Numbered from the stretch's first letter, positions 32,424 through 41,315 are shown. The stretch is DNA of 64,000 bases from Bacteroides fragilis (GCF_019583405.1 NZ_SZUU01000009.1:62001-126000), one strand, 5' to 3'. Notes: generated by a model from the letters alone, not told the origin. Program-made: numbers and translations.

Positions 32424-32507
32424 TCACCACAGATCTCCCGGATTGTTGCTGAACTTATTCGGGGAGCTTTATCCTTAAACTGTGATCATCTGTGTGATTT
32501 GTGGTGA
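32424..32507. repeat. CACCACAGA-family inverted repeat between E2 and E1
   Basis: The left end TCACCACAGAT (32424-32434) pairs imperfectly with the right end ATTTGTGGTGA (32497-32507). It sits inside the presumed E2-E1 operon, and the E1 reading frame extends artefactually into its right arm. Confidence 0.6.
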
Positions 32508-32529
32508 AAATCCTAAACCCACTTTAAAT

Positions 32530-34566
32530 ATGAAGAAATACGATATAAAAACCACTGACGAACAGACGCTCCGCAAGTGGTATCATTTAATGACTTTGGG
32601 GCGTGCGCTCGACGAGAAGGCACCCGCCTATTTGCTGCAATCTCTTGGCTGGTCCTATCATGCTCCTTATGCCGGGCATGACGGTATTCAGCTTGCTATC
32701 GGGCAGGTTTTTACTCTTGGTGAGGACTATCTTTTTCCTTATTACCGGGATATGCTCACTGTGCTTTCTGCCGGAATGACTCCGGAGGAACTCATTCTGA
32801 ACGGTATCTCAAAAGCTACAGATCCGGGTAGTGCCGGACGTCACATGTCCAATCACTTTGCCAAACCGGAATGGCACATTGAGAATATCTCTTCTGCTAC
32901 CGGTACGCACGATCTTCATGCGGCAGGCGTAGGGCGTGCCATGGTTTATTATGGTCATAAGGGGGTTGCCATTACTTCACATGGTGAGTCTGCCACATCC
33001 GAGGGATTTGTCTACGAAGCTATCAACGGGGCCAGCAACGAACGTCTTCCGGTTATTTTTGTATTCCAGGACAACGGTTATGGCATTTCCGTCCCTAAAA
33101 AGGATCAGACTGCCAATCGTAAAGTGGCCGATAACTTCTCCGGTTTTAAGAACCTCCGCATCATTCATTGCAATGGAAAGGATGTATTTGACTCGATGAA
33201 TGCCATGACCGAAGCCCGTGAATTTGCTATAGCCAACCGTACTCCGGTTATAGTACATGCCAATTGCGTACGTATCGGTTCGCACTCCAACTCTGATAAG
33301 CATACTCTCTATCGCGACGAGAATGAGTTGGCATACGTGAAGGAAGCCGATCCGCTGATGAAGTTCCGCCGGATGCTGTTGCGCTACAAGCGCCTGACGG
33401 AAGAGGACCTTCAACAGATAGAAGCTGCCGCCAAGAAAGAACTGGCTGCCGCCAATCGTAAAGCGTTGGCTGCACCCGATCCGACTCCGGAGAGCATTTA
33501 TGACTTTGTCCTTCCCGAACCGTATATTCCTCAAAAGTATAAAGACGGACTTCCGGGCCCTGTCGAAGGTGAGAAGAGTTTCATGGTGAACGCCATTAAT
33601 GAAACGCTCAAAGAGGAGTTTCGCCGCAATCCTGATACCTTTATCTGGGGACAAGACGTGGCCAATAAAGATAAAGGAGGCGTATTCAATGTCACCAAGG
33701 GGATGCAACAGGAGTTCGGTGATGCCCGTGTGTTCAGTGCTCCGATAGCCGAAGATTACATTGTGGGAACGGCCAACGGAATGTGCCGTTTCGATCCTAA
33801 AATACATGTGGTTATTGAAGGCGCTGAGTTTGCCGATTACTTCTGGCCTGCTGTCGAGCAGTACGTTGAGTGTACACACGAGTATTGGCGTAGCAACGGT
33901 AAGTTTACTCCCAATATTACACTTCGCCTTGCTTCGGGTGGATACATTGGCGGTGGATTGTATCATTCGCAGAACCTTGAAGGGGCTCTTACGACTTTAC
34001 CCGGTGCCCGCATTGTTTGTCCGTCGTTTGCCGACGATGCTGCCGGGCTGCTCCGCACCAGTATGCGTTCCAAGGGATTCACTCTTTATCTGGAGCCCAA
34101 AGCGCTTTACAACTCAGTAGAGGCTGCTGCCGTTGTGCCCGAAGAGTTTGAAGTTCCCTTTGGTAAGGCCCGTATCCGTCGCGAAGGAACCGATCTGACT
34201 ATAATTACTTATGGCAATACTACCCATTTTTGTCTGGATGTTGCCGAACGTCTTGCCCGGGAAGGGGTGGGGAGTGTCGAAGTCATCGATCTCCGTTCGC
34301 TGATTCCGTTGGATAAAGAGGCAATTTTTGCTTCCGTACGGAAAACCGGTAAAGTGATGGTGGTTCATGAAGACAAAGTCTTCTCCGGATTCGGTGCCGA
34401 AATTGCAGCGCAGATTGCCGGAGAAATGTTCCGTTACCTGGATGCCCCGGTACAACGTGTGGGTTCCACCTTTACTCCGGTAGGTTTCAATCCGATATTG
34501 GAACGGGCTATCCTGCCGAATGATGAAAAGATATATAAAGCAGCCAAAGAGTTGATGGAGTTCTAA
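32530..34566 (+). CDS. 2-oxo acid dehydrogenase E1, fused alpha and beta subunits
   Basis: 678-residue thiamine-diphosphate enzyme decarboxylating a 2-oxo acid and passing the acyl group to E2. Residues about 1-330 are the alpha part: HAPYAGHDGIQLAIG, the TPP/Mg site SHGESATSEGF and FVFQDNGYGIS near 155-195. Residues about 350-678 are the beta part: WGQDVANKDKGGVFNVTKGM, FSAPIAEDYIVGTANGM, and the C-terminal MVVHEDKVFSGFGAEIAAQI. The alpha/beta fusion is typical of Bacteroidetes branched-chain or pyruvate dehydrogenases; which substrate is used cannot be decided here. The ATG at 32530 (MKKYDIKTTDEQ) is chosen; the 16 codons upstream are derived from a palindromic repeat. Confidence 0.9.
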   Translation: MKKYDIKTTDEQTLRKWYHLMTLGRALDEKAPAYLLQSLGWSYHAPYAGHDGIQLAIGQVFTLGEDYLFPYYRDMLTVLSAGMTPEELILNGISKATDPGSAGRHMSNHFAKPEWHIENISSATGTHDLHAAGVGRAMVYYGHKGVAITSHGESATSEGFVYEAINGASNERLPVIFVFQDNGYGISVPKKDQTANRKVADNFSGFKNLRIIHCNGKDVFDSMNAMTEAREFAIANRTPVIVHANCVRIGSHSNSDKHTLYRDENELAYVKEADPLMKFRRMLLRYKRLTEEDLQQIEAAAKKELAAANRKALAAPDPTPESIYDFVLPEPYIPQKYKDGLPGPVEGEKSFMVNAINETLKEEFRRNPDTFIWGQDVANKDKGGVFNVTKGMQQEFGDARVFSAPIAEDYIVGTANGMCRFDPKIHVVIEGAEFADYFWPAVEQYVECTHEYWRSNGKFTPNITLRLASGGYIGGGLYHSQNLEGALTTLPGARIVCPSFADDAAGLLRTSMRSKGFTLYLEPKALYNSVEAAAVVPEEFEVPFGKARIRREGTDLTIITYGNTTHFCLDVAERLAREGVGSVEVIDLRSLIPLDKEAIFASVRKTGKVMVVHEDKVFSGFGAEIAAQIAGEMFRYLDAPVQRVGSTFTPVGFNPILERAILPNDEKIYKAAKELMEF

Positions 34567-34584
34567 TTAAAAAAACGATCAATC

Positions 34585-35091
34585 ATGAAAAAGATAGGAA
34601 TATTCTATGCTGCCAAAGCCGATAAAACCTCTTGGGTGGCTGAAAAGATTCAAAAAGAATTTGGTGCTTCTGCCGAGTCTGTAGCTATCGAAAATGCCTG
34701 GCAGAATGATTTTGAAGCCTATGATAATTTCATAGTCGGTGCTTCCACCTGGTTCGATGGCGAACTGCCTACTTATTGGGACGAGCTTCTGCCCGAACTC
34801 CGCACCTTGCAGTTGAAAGGGAAGAAAGTGGCTATCTTCGGGCTTGGCGATCAGGTGAAGTATCCCGAGAACTTTGCCGATGGTGTCGGACTGCTTGCCG
34901 AAGTTTTTGAGAATGATGGAGCTACGCTTGTCGGTTTTACTTCTATAGACGGATATAGTTTCGAGCGTTCCCTGGCTCTGAAAGGTGATAAATGGTGTGG
35001 ATTGGTCATTGACATCGAAAATCAGTCGGAAATGACTGATAAGCGAATAAAAGACTGGTGCAGGCAGGTGAAAAAGGAATTTGAAGTCTGA
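34585..35091 (+). CDS. fldA: Flavodoxin with an atypical phosphate-binding loop
   Basis: 168-residue long-chain flavodoxin, a small FMN electron carrier. KIGIFYAAKADKTSWVAEKI at the N-terminus occupies the place of the FMN phosphate loop, normally S/T-x-T-G-N-T; here Gly-Asn are absent. The rest is typical: VGASTWFDGELPTYWDELLPEL near 51-72 (Trp stacking on the flavin ring) and FGLGDQVKYPENFADGVGLL near 90-109 with the second aromatic. The 20-residue insertion of long-chain flavodoxins is present. It lies 18 bases after the E1 gene, so it may be in the same transcript. Confidence 0.85.
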   Translation: MKKIGIFYAAKADKTSWVAEKIQKEFGASAESVAIENAWQNDFEAYDNFIVGASTWFDGELPTYWDELLPELRTLQLKGKKVAIFGLGDQVKYPENFADGVGLLAEVFENDGATLVGFTSIDGYSFERSLALKGDKWCGLVIDIENQSEMTDKRIKDWCRQVKKEFEV

Positions 35092-35095
35092 TCCG

Positions 35096-35158
35096 GTCAT
35101 ACCGCAGATTAGCACAGGGCTGACTGTTATGTCGTTCGTGTGCTACTCTGTGGCAGAC
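35096..35158. terminator. Inverted repeat between flavodoxin and prmA
   Basis: ACCGCAGATTAGCACAG on the left pairs imperfectly with CTGTGGCAGA and CGTGTGCTA on the right. It is related to the CACAGATTA palindromes and placed between convergent genes. Confidence 0.5.
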
Positions 35159-35167
35159 CCGTGTGTG

Positions 35168-36010
35168 TTAAAGTACGAACTTTACTGCTGCCCATCGGTT
35201 TTTCTCCTGATGGTGTACGAAGGTGAGTCCGTGCTTTTCTGCTTCCCGGCGGATAGCCGGAATATCATCTATATAGAATCCGCTCATAAATAACTCCGAT
35301 CCCGGATGCATGCATGCTACATACTGCTTCATGTCGTTCAGTAAGATATTGCGGTTGATATTGGCTATTACTACATCGAATGGCCCTTTCCCTTGTAATG
35401 CCGAAGCATCCCCCTGCGAGACGGCAATATCTGTCACTCCATTCAGTTCGATGTTCTCTATCGAGTTGCGTACACACCATTCGTCGATATCGATGGCTGT
35501 GCAAGGCTTAGCTCCCCGCATTCGTGCGAGAATAGCCAGTATTGAAGTTCCGCAACCCATATCCAGCAGCGACTTGCCGGTCAGTTCGCTATCCAACAAT
35601 TCTCCGATAATCAGGCTTGTTGTTTCATGGTGCCCTGTTCCGAATGCCATCTGCGGATTGATCAGGATATCATATTCTGCCTTAGGCACGTCCTGATGAA
35701 ATGTGCTATGAATCACACAACGGTCTCCGATTACAATCGGTTGGAAGAAATTTTTTTCCCATTCTTCGTTCCAGTCCTTGTCTTCGGCTTCGGCAAACGT
35801 ATAAGAAATTTCCGTATCCGGCACAGGAAAATTTGCCAGCTCTGTTTTCAATGTCTCTTCATTGTAAAGTGATTGCTGAATATAAGCGGTCAGTCCGCCT
35901 TCCCGTCCGACAAAACTCTCAAATCCGGCTTCACCCAACACGGCAGCAAGCACATCATTCACCGTTTCGGTGCAAGGATGTGTATCAAAAGTGAACTCAA
36001 AGTACTTCAT
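35168..36010 (-). CDS. prmA: Ribosomal protein L11 methyltransferase
   Basis: 280-residue SAM-dependent methyltransferase that trimethylates ribosomal protein L11. The N-terminal L11-recognition domain (about 1-100) precedes the catalytic domain with FGTGHHETTSLIIGELL, SAM motif LLDMGCGTSILAILARMRG near 140-158, and DVVIANINRNIL near 198-209, all diagnostic. Start chosen at MKYFEFTFDTHP; six further codons upstream are in frame. A minus-strand promoter TACTTTTG lies 17 bases upstream. Confidence 0.92.
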   Translation of the reverse strand: MKYFEFTFDTHPCTETVNDVLAAVLGEAGFESFVGREGGLTAYIQQSLYNEETLKTELANFPVPDTEISYTFAEAEDKDWNEEWEKNFFQPIVIGDRCVIHSTFHQDVPKAEYDILINPQMAFGTGHHETTSLIIGELLDSELTGKSLLDMGCGTSILAILARMRGAKPCTAIDIDEWCVRNSIENIELNGVTDIAVSQGDASALQGKGPFDVVIANINRNILLNDMKQYVACMHPGSELFMSGFYIDDIPAIRREAEKHGLTFVHHQEKNRWAAVKFVL

Positions 36011-36026
36011 AGGTGTTTTTATTTGC

Positions 36027-36034
36027 AAAAGTAC
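36027..36034 (-). promoter_or_regulatory. -7 element of prmA
   Basis: TACTTTTG on the minus strand matches TAnnTTTG, 17 bases before the prmA ATG. Confidence 0.55.
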
Positions 36035-36166
36035 GATTTAAAGGGATAGAAACAAAGTAAACATTGTTTTTATCGGGTTGAGGTTTGTTAAGTTAAAGAA
36101 CGGCAAAATAGGGAAATCCCTATTATTGTTTGGGGAAAATCTATCCGACAGCGTGAATACCTTGCT

Positions 36167-36174
36167 TATCTTTG
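36167..36174 (+). promoter_or_regulatory. -7 element of the Trp/Gly- and Ser/Arg-rich protein gene
   Basis: TATCTTTG matches TAnnTTTG, 44 bp before the ATG at 36218. Confidence 0.55.
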
Positions 36175-36217
36175 TAACGTGAATAAAAAGATAAAGTAAC
36201 CAATAAACCACGGAAAT

Positions 36218-37537
36218 ATGAAAAAGATTGTTTTATTATCGCTGTTTGCCCTGTGCCTTCCACTGGCTGTGATGGCACAAAGCAATAATGACGACCTTTA
36301 TTTCGTGCCTTCTAAGGAAAAAAAGCAGGAAGCAGAAAAGATTCCTGTAAAGAAGGTGCCGGAAAAAAGGACAGTCACTACGAATATTTATACGGCTCCG
36401 GGTACTACGGTAGTGGTTCAGGACCGTAAAGGAAACAAACGTGATATGCGTGATGTGGATGAGTATAACCGCCGTTACGATGCTAAAGATAATGAGTTCG
36501 CAATGGAGGACGATACATTATATGTAAAAGAAAAAGCTGTCTCCGATCCGGATGGTGAATGGGTGAACGGGTTCAATGGCTCACAGGATGACTACGAGTA
36601 CGCTGAACGCATCATTCGTTTCCGTAATCCCCGTTTTGCGGTAAGCATTAGCAGCCCGCTTTACTGGGATATTGTTTATGGAGCTAATTCTTGGGATTGG
36701 AATGTTTATACAGACGGTTTCTATGCTTATGCATTCCCGACGTTTACCAACCGCTTGTGGTGGGATTGGCGTTATAACTCTTATGGTCCCGGATGGGGCT
36801 GGGGCTGGGGATGGTCTTCACCTTATTACGCCTGGGGAGGCTATTATCCCGGTTATTGGGGTGGTTACTGGGGCGGCTGGTATGGCGGCTACTGGGGACA
36901 CCATCATCACTATCATCCCGGATGGGGTGGCGGAGGTAGCTGGGCAGGAAGATACGATACTTATACCCGCCGTGGTTCGTCTGCTGTGAGAAGCAGTTAT
37001 GGAAACTCTTCAACTGTTCGCCGGTATGGTTCAGGTGCGGTTCGTTCCAATAGCGGTTCTTCCGTTCGTTCGTCAGGAACATCTTCTTACAATAGAGGAG
37101 AGAGCTCTGCCAGACGTGTGATAGGAACGCGTGTAGTCGGTGAGCGTCCGGGATCTACTACCCGTACAGATGCTTCTTCTTCACGTCGAAGTACCTATAC
37201 TCGTCCAAGTAGCACACGCAGCAGTTCTTCTTATGAAGGAACCCGCGGCGGAAGCACTACTACAGGTTCTCCGTCTTACTCGGAAGGAGGCAGAAGGGCA
37301 AGTACAAGAAGCAGTTCTACTTATACTCGTGGCAGTTCTACGGCTCCTTCGCGTAGTTACAATGAGAGTACCACTCGTCGTTCGTACAACAGTACTCCTT
37401 CTCGCAGCAGCAGTTCGTCTACGCGTAGTTATTCTTCACCTTCAGGTAGTAGTTCACGTAGTTATTCTACCGGTGGCGGTGGTGGTTCTTCCCGTTCTTC
37501 CGGTGGTGGCGGTGGCTCTTCAAGGGGCAGAAGATGA
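36218..37537 (+). CDS. Secreted Trp/Gly-rich, Ser/Arg-rich low-complexity protein
   Basis: 439 residues, function unknown. Signal peptide MKKIVLLSLFALCLPLAVMAQ. Residues about 25-175 are an ordinary mixed region with KVPEKRTVTTNIYTAPGTTVVVQDRKG and an acidic stretch. Residues about 180-245 are extremely Trp/Tyr/Gly-rich (WGWGWGWSSPYYAWGGYYPG, YWGHHHHYHPGWGGGGSW). The final 190 residues are almost only Ser, Arg, Thr, Tyr, Gly, with repeated SSR, STR, TRG and SYN units, ending in Gly-rich GGGGSSRGRR. Such composition suggests a sticky or disordered surface/periplasmic protein, or a substrate for modification. It is followed 34 bases later by the FadL-like porin gene on the same strand and has its own promoter. 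Confidence 0.8.
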   Translation: MKKIVLLSLFALCLPLAVMAQSNNDDLYFVPSKEKKQEAEKIPVKKVPEKRTVTTNIYTAPGTTVVVQDRKGNKRDMRDVDEYNRRYDAKDNEFAMEDDTLYVKEKAVSDPDGEWVNGFNGSQDDYEYAERIIRFRNPRFAVSISSPLYWDIVYGANSWDWNVYTDGFYAYAFPTFTNRLWWDWRYNSYGPGWGWGWGWSSPYYAWGGYYPGYWGGYWGGWYGGYWGHHHHYHPGWGGGGSWAGRYDTYTRRGSSAVRSSYGNSSTVRRYGSGAVRSNSGSSVRSSGTSSYNRGESSARRVIGTRVVGERPGSTTRTDASSSRRSTYTRPSSTRSSSSYEGTRGGSTTTGSPSYSEGGRRASTRSSSTYTRGSSTAPSRSYNESTTRRSYNSTPSRSSSSSTRSYSSPSGSSSRSYSTGGGGGSSRSSGGGGGSSRGRR

Positions 37538-37571
37538 TAATGGAGGTATTAACTTAAAAAAGCATTTGACG

Positions 37572-39242
37572 ATGAAAAAAATAATTACTTTAGCAACTTT
37601 GGGGCTGTTGGTAGCAGCAGCCCCGATAAGTGCACAGACTGTGTACGATGCTGCCAAGATAACAGGAAAGGACTTGAACGGAACCGCCCGTTTTGTCGGC
37701 ATGGGTGGCGCCATGGGAGCTTTAGGGGGGGATATCTCTACAATCGGAACGAATCCTGCCGGTATCGGTATCTATCGCAGTAATGATTTTATGACTTCTT
37801 TCGGCTTTTCTTCATACGGGACGGAAAGCAAATATTTGGGAGATAAATTTAAGTCGGATAAAATGCAAGGTTCTTTTGATAATCTGGGTTTTGTATTTGC
37901 ATCTAAGATTGGCAATGAAACTTCTTTGCGTTATGTGAATTTTGGATTTAACTATCACAAGGCTAAGTCTTTTTATAAGAATATGAAGATGGCAGGAGGA
38001 CTTGGTAACAGTTCGCAGACCTATCAGATGGCCGAACAGGCAAGCGGTATATCAAAATGGGGAGATCATCCTTACGATGATCCGGAGATAGGATGGCTTT
38101 CCATATTGGGATATGACGGTTGGTTGATTAGTGATATTACAACTGATAAAATGAATGCAGCCGGCAAGCCTAATTCTCCGTATGTGGATAAAGATGGGAA
38201 TCAAAGATATGACATCAATGGTAAACCATTGTATACAACACCGGGCAATTATTATGGTATGTATGATGATGGTGTTGCCAACTTTAGCTCACAGGAACGT
38301 GGAGGAATCGATCAGTATGATTTTAATATTGCTTTCAATTTTAATGATCGGTTTTATTTGGGATTGACTATTGGAGCATATGCTGTTGATTATAGTAAGT
38401 ACACTTATTATTCCGAAGCATATACAGGAGCGCATGCACCACAGAATTACAACTTAAGAAGTTGGAATAAAGTAAGAGGTTCCGGCTTTGATGTAAAATT
38501 AGGTACGATTCTTCGTCCGTTCGAAGATTCTCCGTTCCGTATCGGTCTTGCTATCCATACTCCTACATTCTATAATCTGGATTATAAGACCAGTGCTTAT
38601 TTGGAATCGGATGTGCTGAATGTTGAGACAGGGAAGATAGATCAGTGGTCTATAGATACGAGGGATAAGTTACCCGGAAATGGAGATATGGTACGTGAAT
38701 TCCGGCTTCAGACTCCGTGGACTTACAATGTAAGTTTAGGATACACCGTGGGTACCAGTCTGGCATTAGGTGCTGAATATGAATATCAGGATTATTCAAC
38801 GATGAAGTTCCGAGGACCGACCGGTTCAAGTTCAGAGTTTACGTTTGAAAATAGTACGAGACCTATGATGAAAGGTGTAAATACCCTCCGTCTTGGCCTT
38901 GAATATAAAGTGATTCCCCAGTTTGCTTTGCGTGCCGGTTATAATTACTCTTCGGCAATTTTCCATGGAGATGCTTTCAAAGATATGCCTTATTATTCTA
39001 TTCAGACAGATACTGACTGGGCAAATACGAAAGCTTTGAGCAATTATACTTTGGGTATTGGATATCGTGGATCTATGTTCTATGCAGATTTGGCTTATAA
39101 ATTCTCTGCATATAAAGAAGATTTCTATCCGTTCGTAAATAAGTATGAGGAGAACAACGCAACTACGGTGCTGACACCGGAAACAACCAAAGTAACTAAT
39201 ACCCGTAGCCAAGTACTGTTTACTTTAGGTCTCCGTTTCTAA
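37572..39242 (+). CDS. OmpP1/FadL/TodX-family outer-membrane transporter
   Basis: 556-residue outer-membrane barrel. Signal peptide MKKIITLATLGLLVAAAPISA. The N-terminal hatch-like segment ARFVGMGGAMGALGGDISTIGTNPAGIGIYRSND is typical for FadL-type hydrophobic-compound channels in Bacteroidetes, and the protein ends in an aromatic strand, VLFTLGLRF. The frame is open for 144 codons upstream (from 37140) through the Ser/Arg-rich gene, but that part has no protein-like character; the start with signal peptide at 37572 is clear. Substrate unknown, probably hydrophobic molecules. Confidence 0.87.
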   Translation: MKKIITLATLGLLVAAAPISAQTVYDAAKITGKDLNGTARFVGMGGAMGALGGDISTIGTNPAGIGIYRSNDFMTSFGFSSYGTESKYLGDKFKSDKMQGSFDNLGFVFASKIGNETSLRYVNFGFNYHKAKSFYKNMKMAGGLGNSSQTYQMAEQASGISKWGDHPYDDPEIGWLSILGYDGWLISDITTDKMNAAGKPNSPYVDKDGNQRYDINGKPLYTTPGNYYGMYDDGVANFSSQERGGIDQYDFNIAFNFNDRFYLGLTIGAYAVDYSKYTYYSEAYTGAHAPQNYNLRSWNKVRGSGFDVKLGTILRPFEDSPFRIGLAIHTPTFYNLDYKTSAYLESDVLNVETGKIDQWSIDTRDKLPGNGDMVREFRLQTPWTYNVSLGYTVGTSLALGAEYEYQDYSTMKFRGPTGSSSEFTFENSTRPMMKGVNTLRLGLEYKVIPQFALRAGYNYSSAIFHGDAFKDMPYYSIQTDTDWANTKALSNYTLGIGYRGSMFYADLAYKFSAYKEDFYPFVNKYEENNATTVLTPETTKVTNTRSQVLFTLGLRF

Positions 39243-39285
39243 TTAGATTCCCAAGCAATTAAATTATAACTTTTGTGTGTATAGA

Positions 39286-39330
39286 AATCCCCGAAGGACG
39301 ATGCAGTGTTCTACGGGGATTCTTGTTTTA
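39286..39330 (+). terminator. Terminator after the FadL-like gene
   Basis: AATCCCCG (39286-39293) pairs with CGGGGATT (39314-39321), followed by CTTGTTTTA. It lies between convergent genes. Confidence 0.75.
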
Positions 39331-39798
39331 TCAGTATTCTATCTTATCTTCTTTTTCCATCCACTCCTCAAAAGCTTTGATTGCTTCGTCGTGGAGTAAT
39401 ACTTCGGATGGTAGTTTGCGGTTCTCCGGTTTCAGTTCCAGTTCATCGTAGATAAACGAGTCGTCGAACCCGATGTTTTTGGCATCTGTCTTGTTATTGC
39501 CATAGTACATCTTGTCTAATCGTGCCCAATAGATAGCACCCAGGCACATGGGGCAGGGCTCGCAGGAAGTATAAATTTCGTAACCGCTCAGGTTAAAAGT
39601 TCCCAGTTTTGAGGCGGCAGCACGGATGGCGGTTACTTCTGCGTGGGCGGTAGGGTCGCATGAGGCTGTTACACGATTGACGCCTGTGACCACTATTTCT
39701 CCATCTTTTGCTATGACAGCTCCGAAGGGACCTCCTCCGTTTGCTACATTTTCTCTGGAAAGTTCGATGGCTTTCCTCATTAGTTCTTCTTTGGTCAT
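39331..39798 (-). CDS. guaD: Guanine deaminase (CDA-superfamily, GuaD type)
   Basis: 155-residue cytidine-deaminase-fold zinc enzyme converting guanine to xanthine. Zinc/active-site motifs HAEVTAIRAAA (with His and catalytic Glu) and SCEPCPMCLGAIYWARLDK are present, and FDDSFIYDEL followed by the C-terminal EEWMEKEDKIEY closely resembles Bacillus GuaD, including the C-terminal Tyr of that family. A TadA-like tRNA deaminase is less likely because of this C-terminal region. Start chosen at MTKEELMRKAIEL; 15 extra in-frame codons upstream overlap the promoter zone. Confidence 0.85.
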   Translation of the reverse strand: MTKEELMRKAIELSRENVANGGGPFGAVIAKDGEIVVTGVNRVTASCDPTAHAEVTAIRAAASKLGTFNLSGYEIYTSCEPCPMCLGAIYWARLDKMYYGNNKTDAKNIGFDDSFIYDELELKPENRKLPSEVLLHDEAIKAFEEWMEKEDKIEY

Positions 39799-39840
39799 GT
39801 GATATAAAAATCTATCGTTAATATTGTTATACGCTTTTTG

Positions 39841-39848
39841 CAAATATA
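39841..39848 (-). promoter_or_regulatory. -7 element of guaD
   Basis: TATATTTG on the minus strand matches TAnnTTTG, 42 bases before the ATG at 39798. Confidence 0.5.
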
Positions 39849-39964
39849 AACAATATGAACGATAGATTGTTCCTTCCGGCAGAGAAATCAGCTTATTCTT
39901 TTTGAATAGTCAGACTGTTGATGCCATTGGACGGGGATATAGTTGCCATCCGTCAGGCTTCCTG

Positions 39965-40852
39965 TTACCAATACCAGCAGAGGCCGAAAGAGTAGGGATA
40001 AAGTTCGGGACCTTTTTTGTGCTCGAAGAGGCTGTAGGTAGAGTAGCGCAAATACACTCCGATGTCACCGTAACCTGCTTGTGCCAGGAGGTTAATGCCT
40101 ACCGGGTGGATATTCAGGTTGCTGTCCAGGTTCTTTTTATGTCCGTTGACTTTTGCTTTCGACTTGGCCCCGTGACGGATTTCCGCTTCAAGTCCGGCTG
40201 AAAAGAATAGTGGGCCGTTGCTGTGGCTGAATCTTTTTTGCCATTCCAGGGCTACCGGAATGCGGAAGTAGAAATAACGTAACCGGCTTTTGGTATACAC
40301 TTCCTCGTCGGGAACGCCCGGAACAATGCCGGTGACTCCCTCTATTTGTCTGAAGGCATAGTTGTTGCCCAGGCGGAAAGAGCGGTATCCCCAGCCTAAA
40401 CCGGTCGTTATACCCCATTGGCGATCACGTGAGAGTGTCAGGGAGCCTTGAAACAGATTGAAACCGATTTCCCAGGACTTGTTGGCGTTTATATTCAGTC
40501 CGTCTGGAGTATTGAAATTGATGCCGTCAGAGAGCCGTGTGTATCCCATATAGAATCCGGCAATATGCGGGTCGAACCGATAATGGTTCTTTCTTTTGAC
40601 GAAGGGGACGGTGAATGCCGTACGGCGTTCGGTGCTTTGTCCATCCGTATAGATTCCCTCAAAAATCTGATCGTTCTCTATCGTATCGCCGTGCGAAGAC
40701 TGTTCGTAAAGTTTTACCTTTATTTTCCCCTCGTTTTCTTTAATCAGGATTTTGCGTCCGTTGACGTAAAGAGTCGTGTCTTGAGAAATGCCTTCTTGAG
40801 CCATTCCCGTCATCGGGATCAGCATAAACAGTAATAAATAAATGTGTTTCAT
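39965..40852 (-). CDS. Outer-membrane beta-barrel protein
   Basis: 295-residue exported protein with signal peptide MKHIYLLLFMLIPMTGMAQ. After a short N-terminal domain (VNGRKILIKENEGKIKVKLYEQ) comes a beta-barrel with alternating aromatic strands (FDPHIAGFYMGYTRLSDGINF, GITTGLGWGYRSFRL, YFYFRIPVALEWQKRF) and a terminal FGLCWYW. Specific function unknown. It is the last gene of an operon starting with an ECF sigma factor, 13 bases after the DUF4252 gene. Confidence 0.75.
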   Translation of the reverse strand: MKHIYLLLFMLIPMTGMAQEGISQDTTLYVNGRKILIKENEGKIKVKLYEQSSHGDTIENDQIFEGIYTDGQSTERRTAFTVPFVKRKNHYRFDPHIAGFYMGYTRLSDGINFNTPDGLNINANKSWEIGFNLFQGSLTLSRDRQWGITTGLGWGYRSFRLGNNYAFRQIEGVTGIVPGVPDEEVYTKSRLRYFYFRIPVALEWQKRFSHSNGPLFFSAGLEAEIRHGAKSKAKVNGHKKNLDSNLNIHPVGINLLAQAGYGDIGVYLRYSTYSLFEHKKGPELYPYSFGLCWYW

Positions 40853-40865
40853 ATTCTTATAATGT

Positions 40866-41315
40866 TTAGTTTTTTTTCATAAATAACATGGTTACCAAAT
40901 CGTCTGCATCCAACTCGCCCTCGATGTAAATCAGGGTAGCCGATCCTTTTTTGCCGGTTTTGAACAGGATGAACCGGTTGACGTCTTCTTTTAGCTGGGG
41001 CAATTGATAATAGCCGGACTGGATTTGGCCGCCTGCCACCACTTCCTTCACTTTCTTAGCTTTCTTTTTGTCGGCATCCAGACAGTTGAGAATGGTGGGC
41101 AGTGCTTCCTCGACATCTTTGAAGACAAGGCTTTTATAGAGAGTCATCTGGTAGGTTTCCAGCATTTCGTTGGACAGCTCTACCATAGTCACTCCTTTTT
41201 GTTTACCGTATTTCTGGAATACGGAAGCTATTTGTAGTCCCTGTTGTGCTCTTGCCATGCCGGAGGCGACAGTAAGTAACAGGACAATCCATGTGGTGCG
41301 AATGACTTTATTCAT
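40866..41315 (-). CDS. DUF4252 exported protein
   Basis: 149 residues, signal peptide ending GMARAQQ, followed by ASVFQKYGKQKGVTMVELSNEML and a Lys-rich middle (DADKKKAKKVKEV). The pattern is that of DUF4252, small secreted Bacteroidetes proteins commonly encoded next to an ECF sigma factor and its anti-sigma partner. Function unknown. It lies in the sigma operon, 28 bases after the putative anti-sigma gene. Confidence 0.75.
   Translation of the reverse strand: MNKVIRTTWIVLLLTVASGMARAQQGLQIASVFQKYGKQKGVTMVELSNEMLETYQMTLYKSLVFKDVEEALPTILNCLDADKKKAKKVKEVVAGGQIQSGYYQLPQLKEDVNRFILFKTGKKGSATLIYIEGELDADDLVTMLFMKKN

Noticed and set aside
32482..32529. Upstream extension of the E1 gene
   Set aside because: The codons fall in the right arm of a palindromic repeat; MKKYDIKTTDEQ at 32530 is the natural start.
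32977..33966. 329-codon open frame antisense to the E1 gene
   Set aside because: Shadow of a long coding gene with strong codon bias; no motifs and no promoter.
37140..37571. Long plus-strand frame leading into the FadL-like gene
   Set aside because: It is an alternative frame of the Ser/Arg-rich gene with biased Val/Leu/Ala composition; a clear signal peptide begins at 37572.
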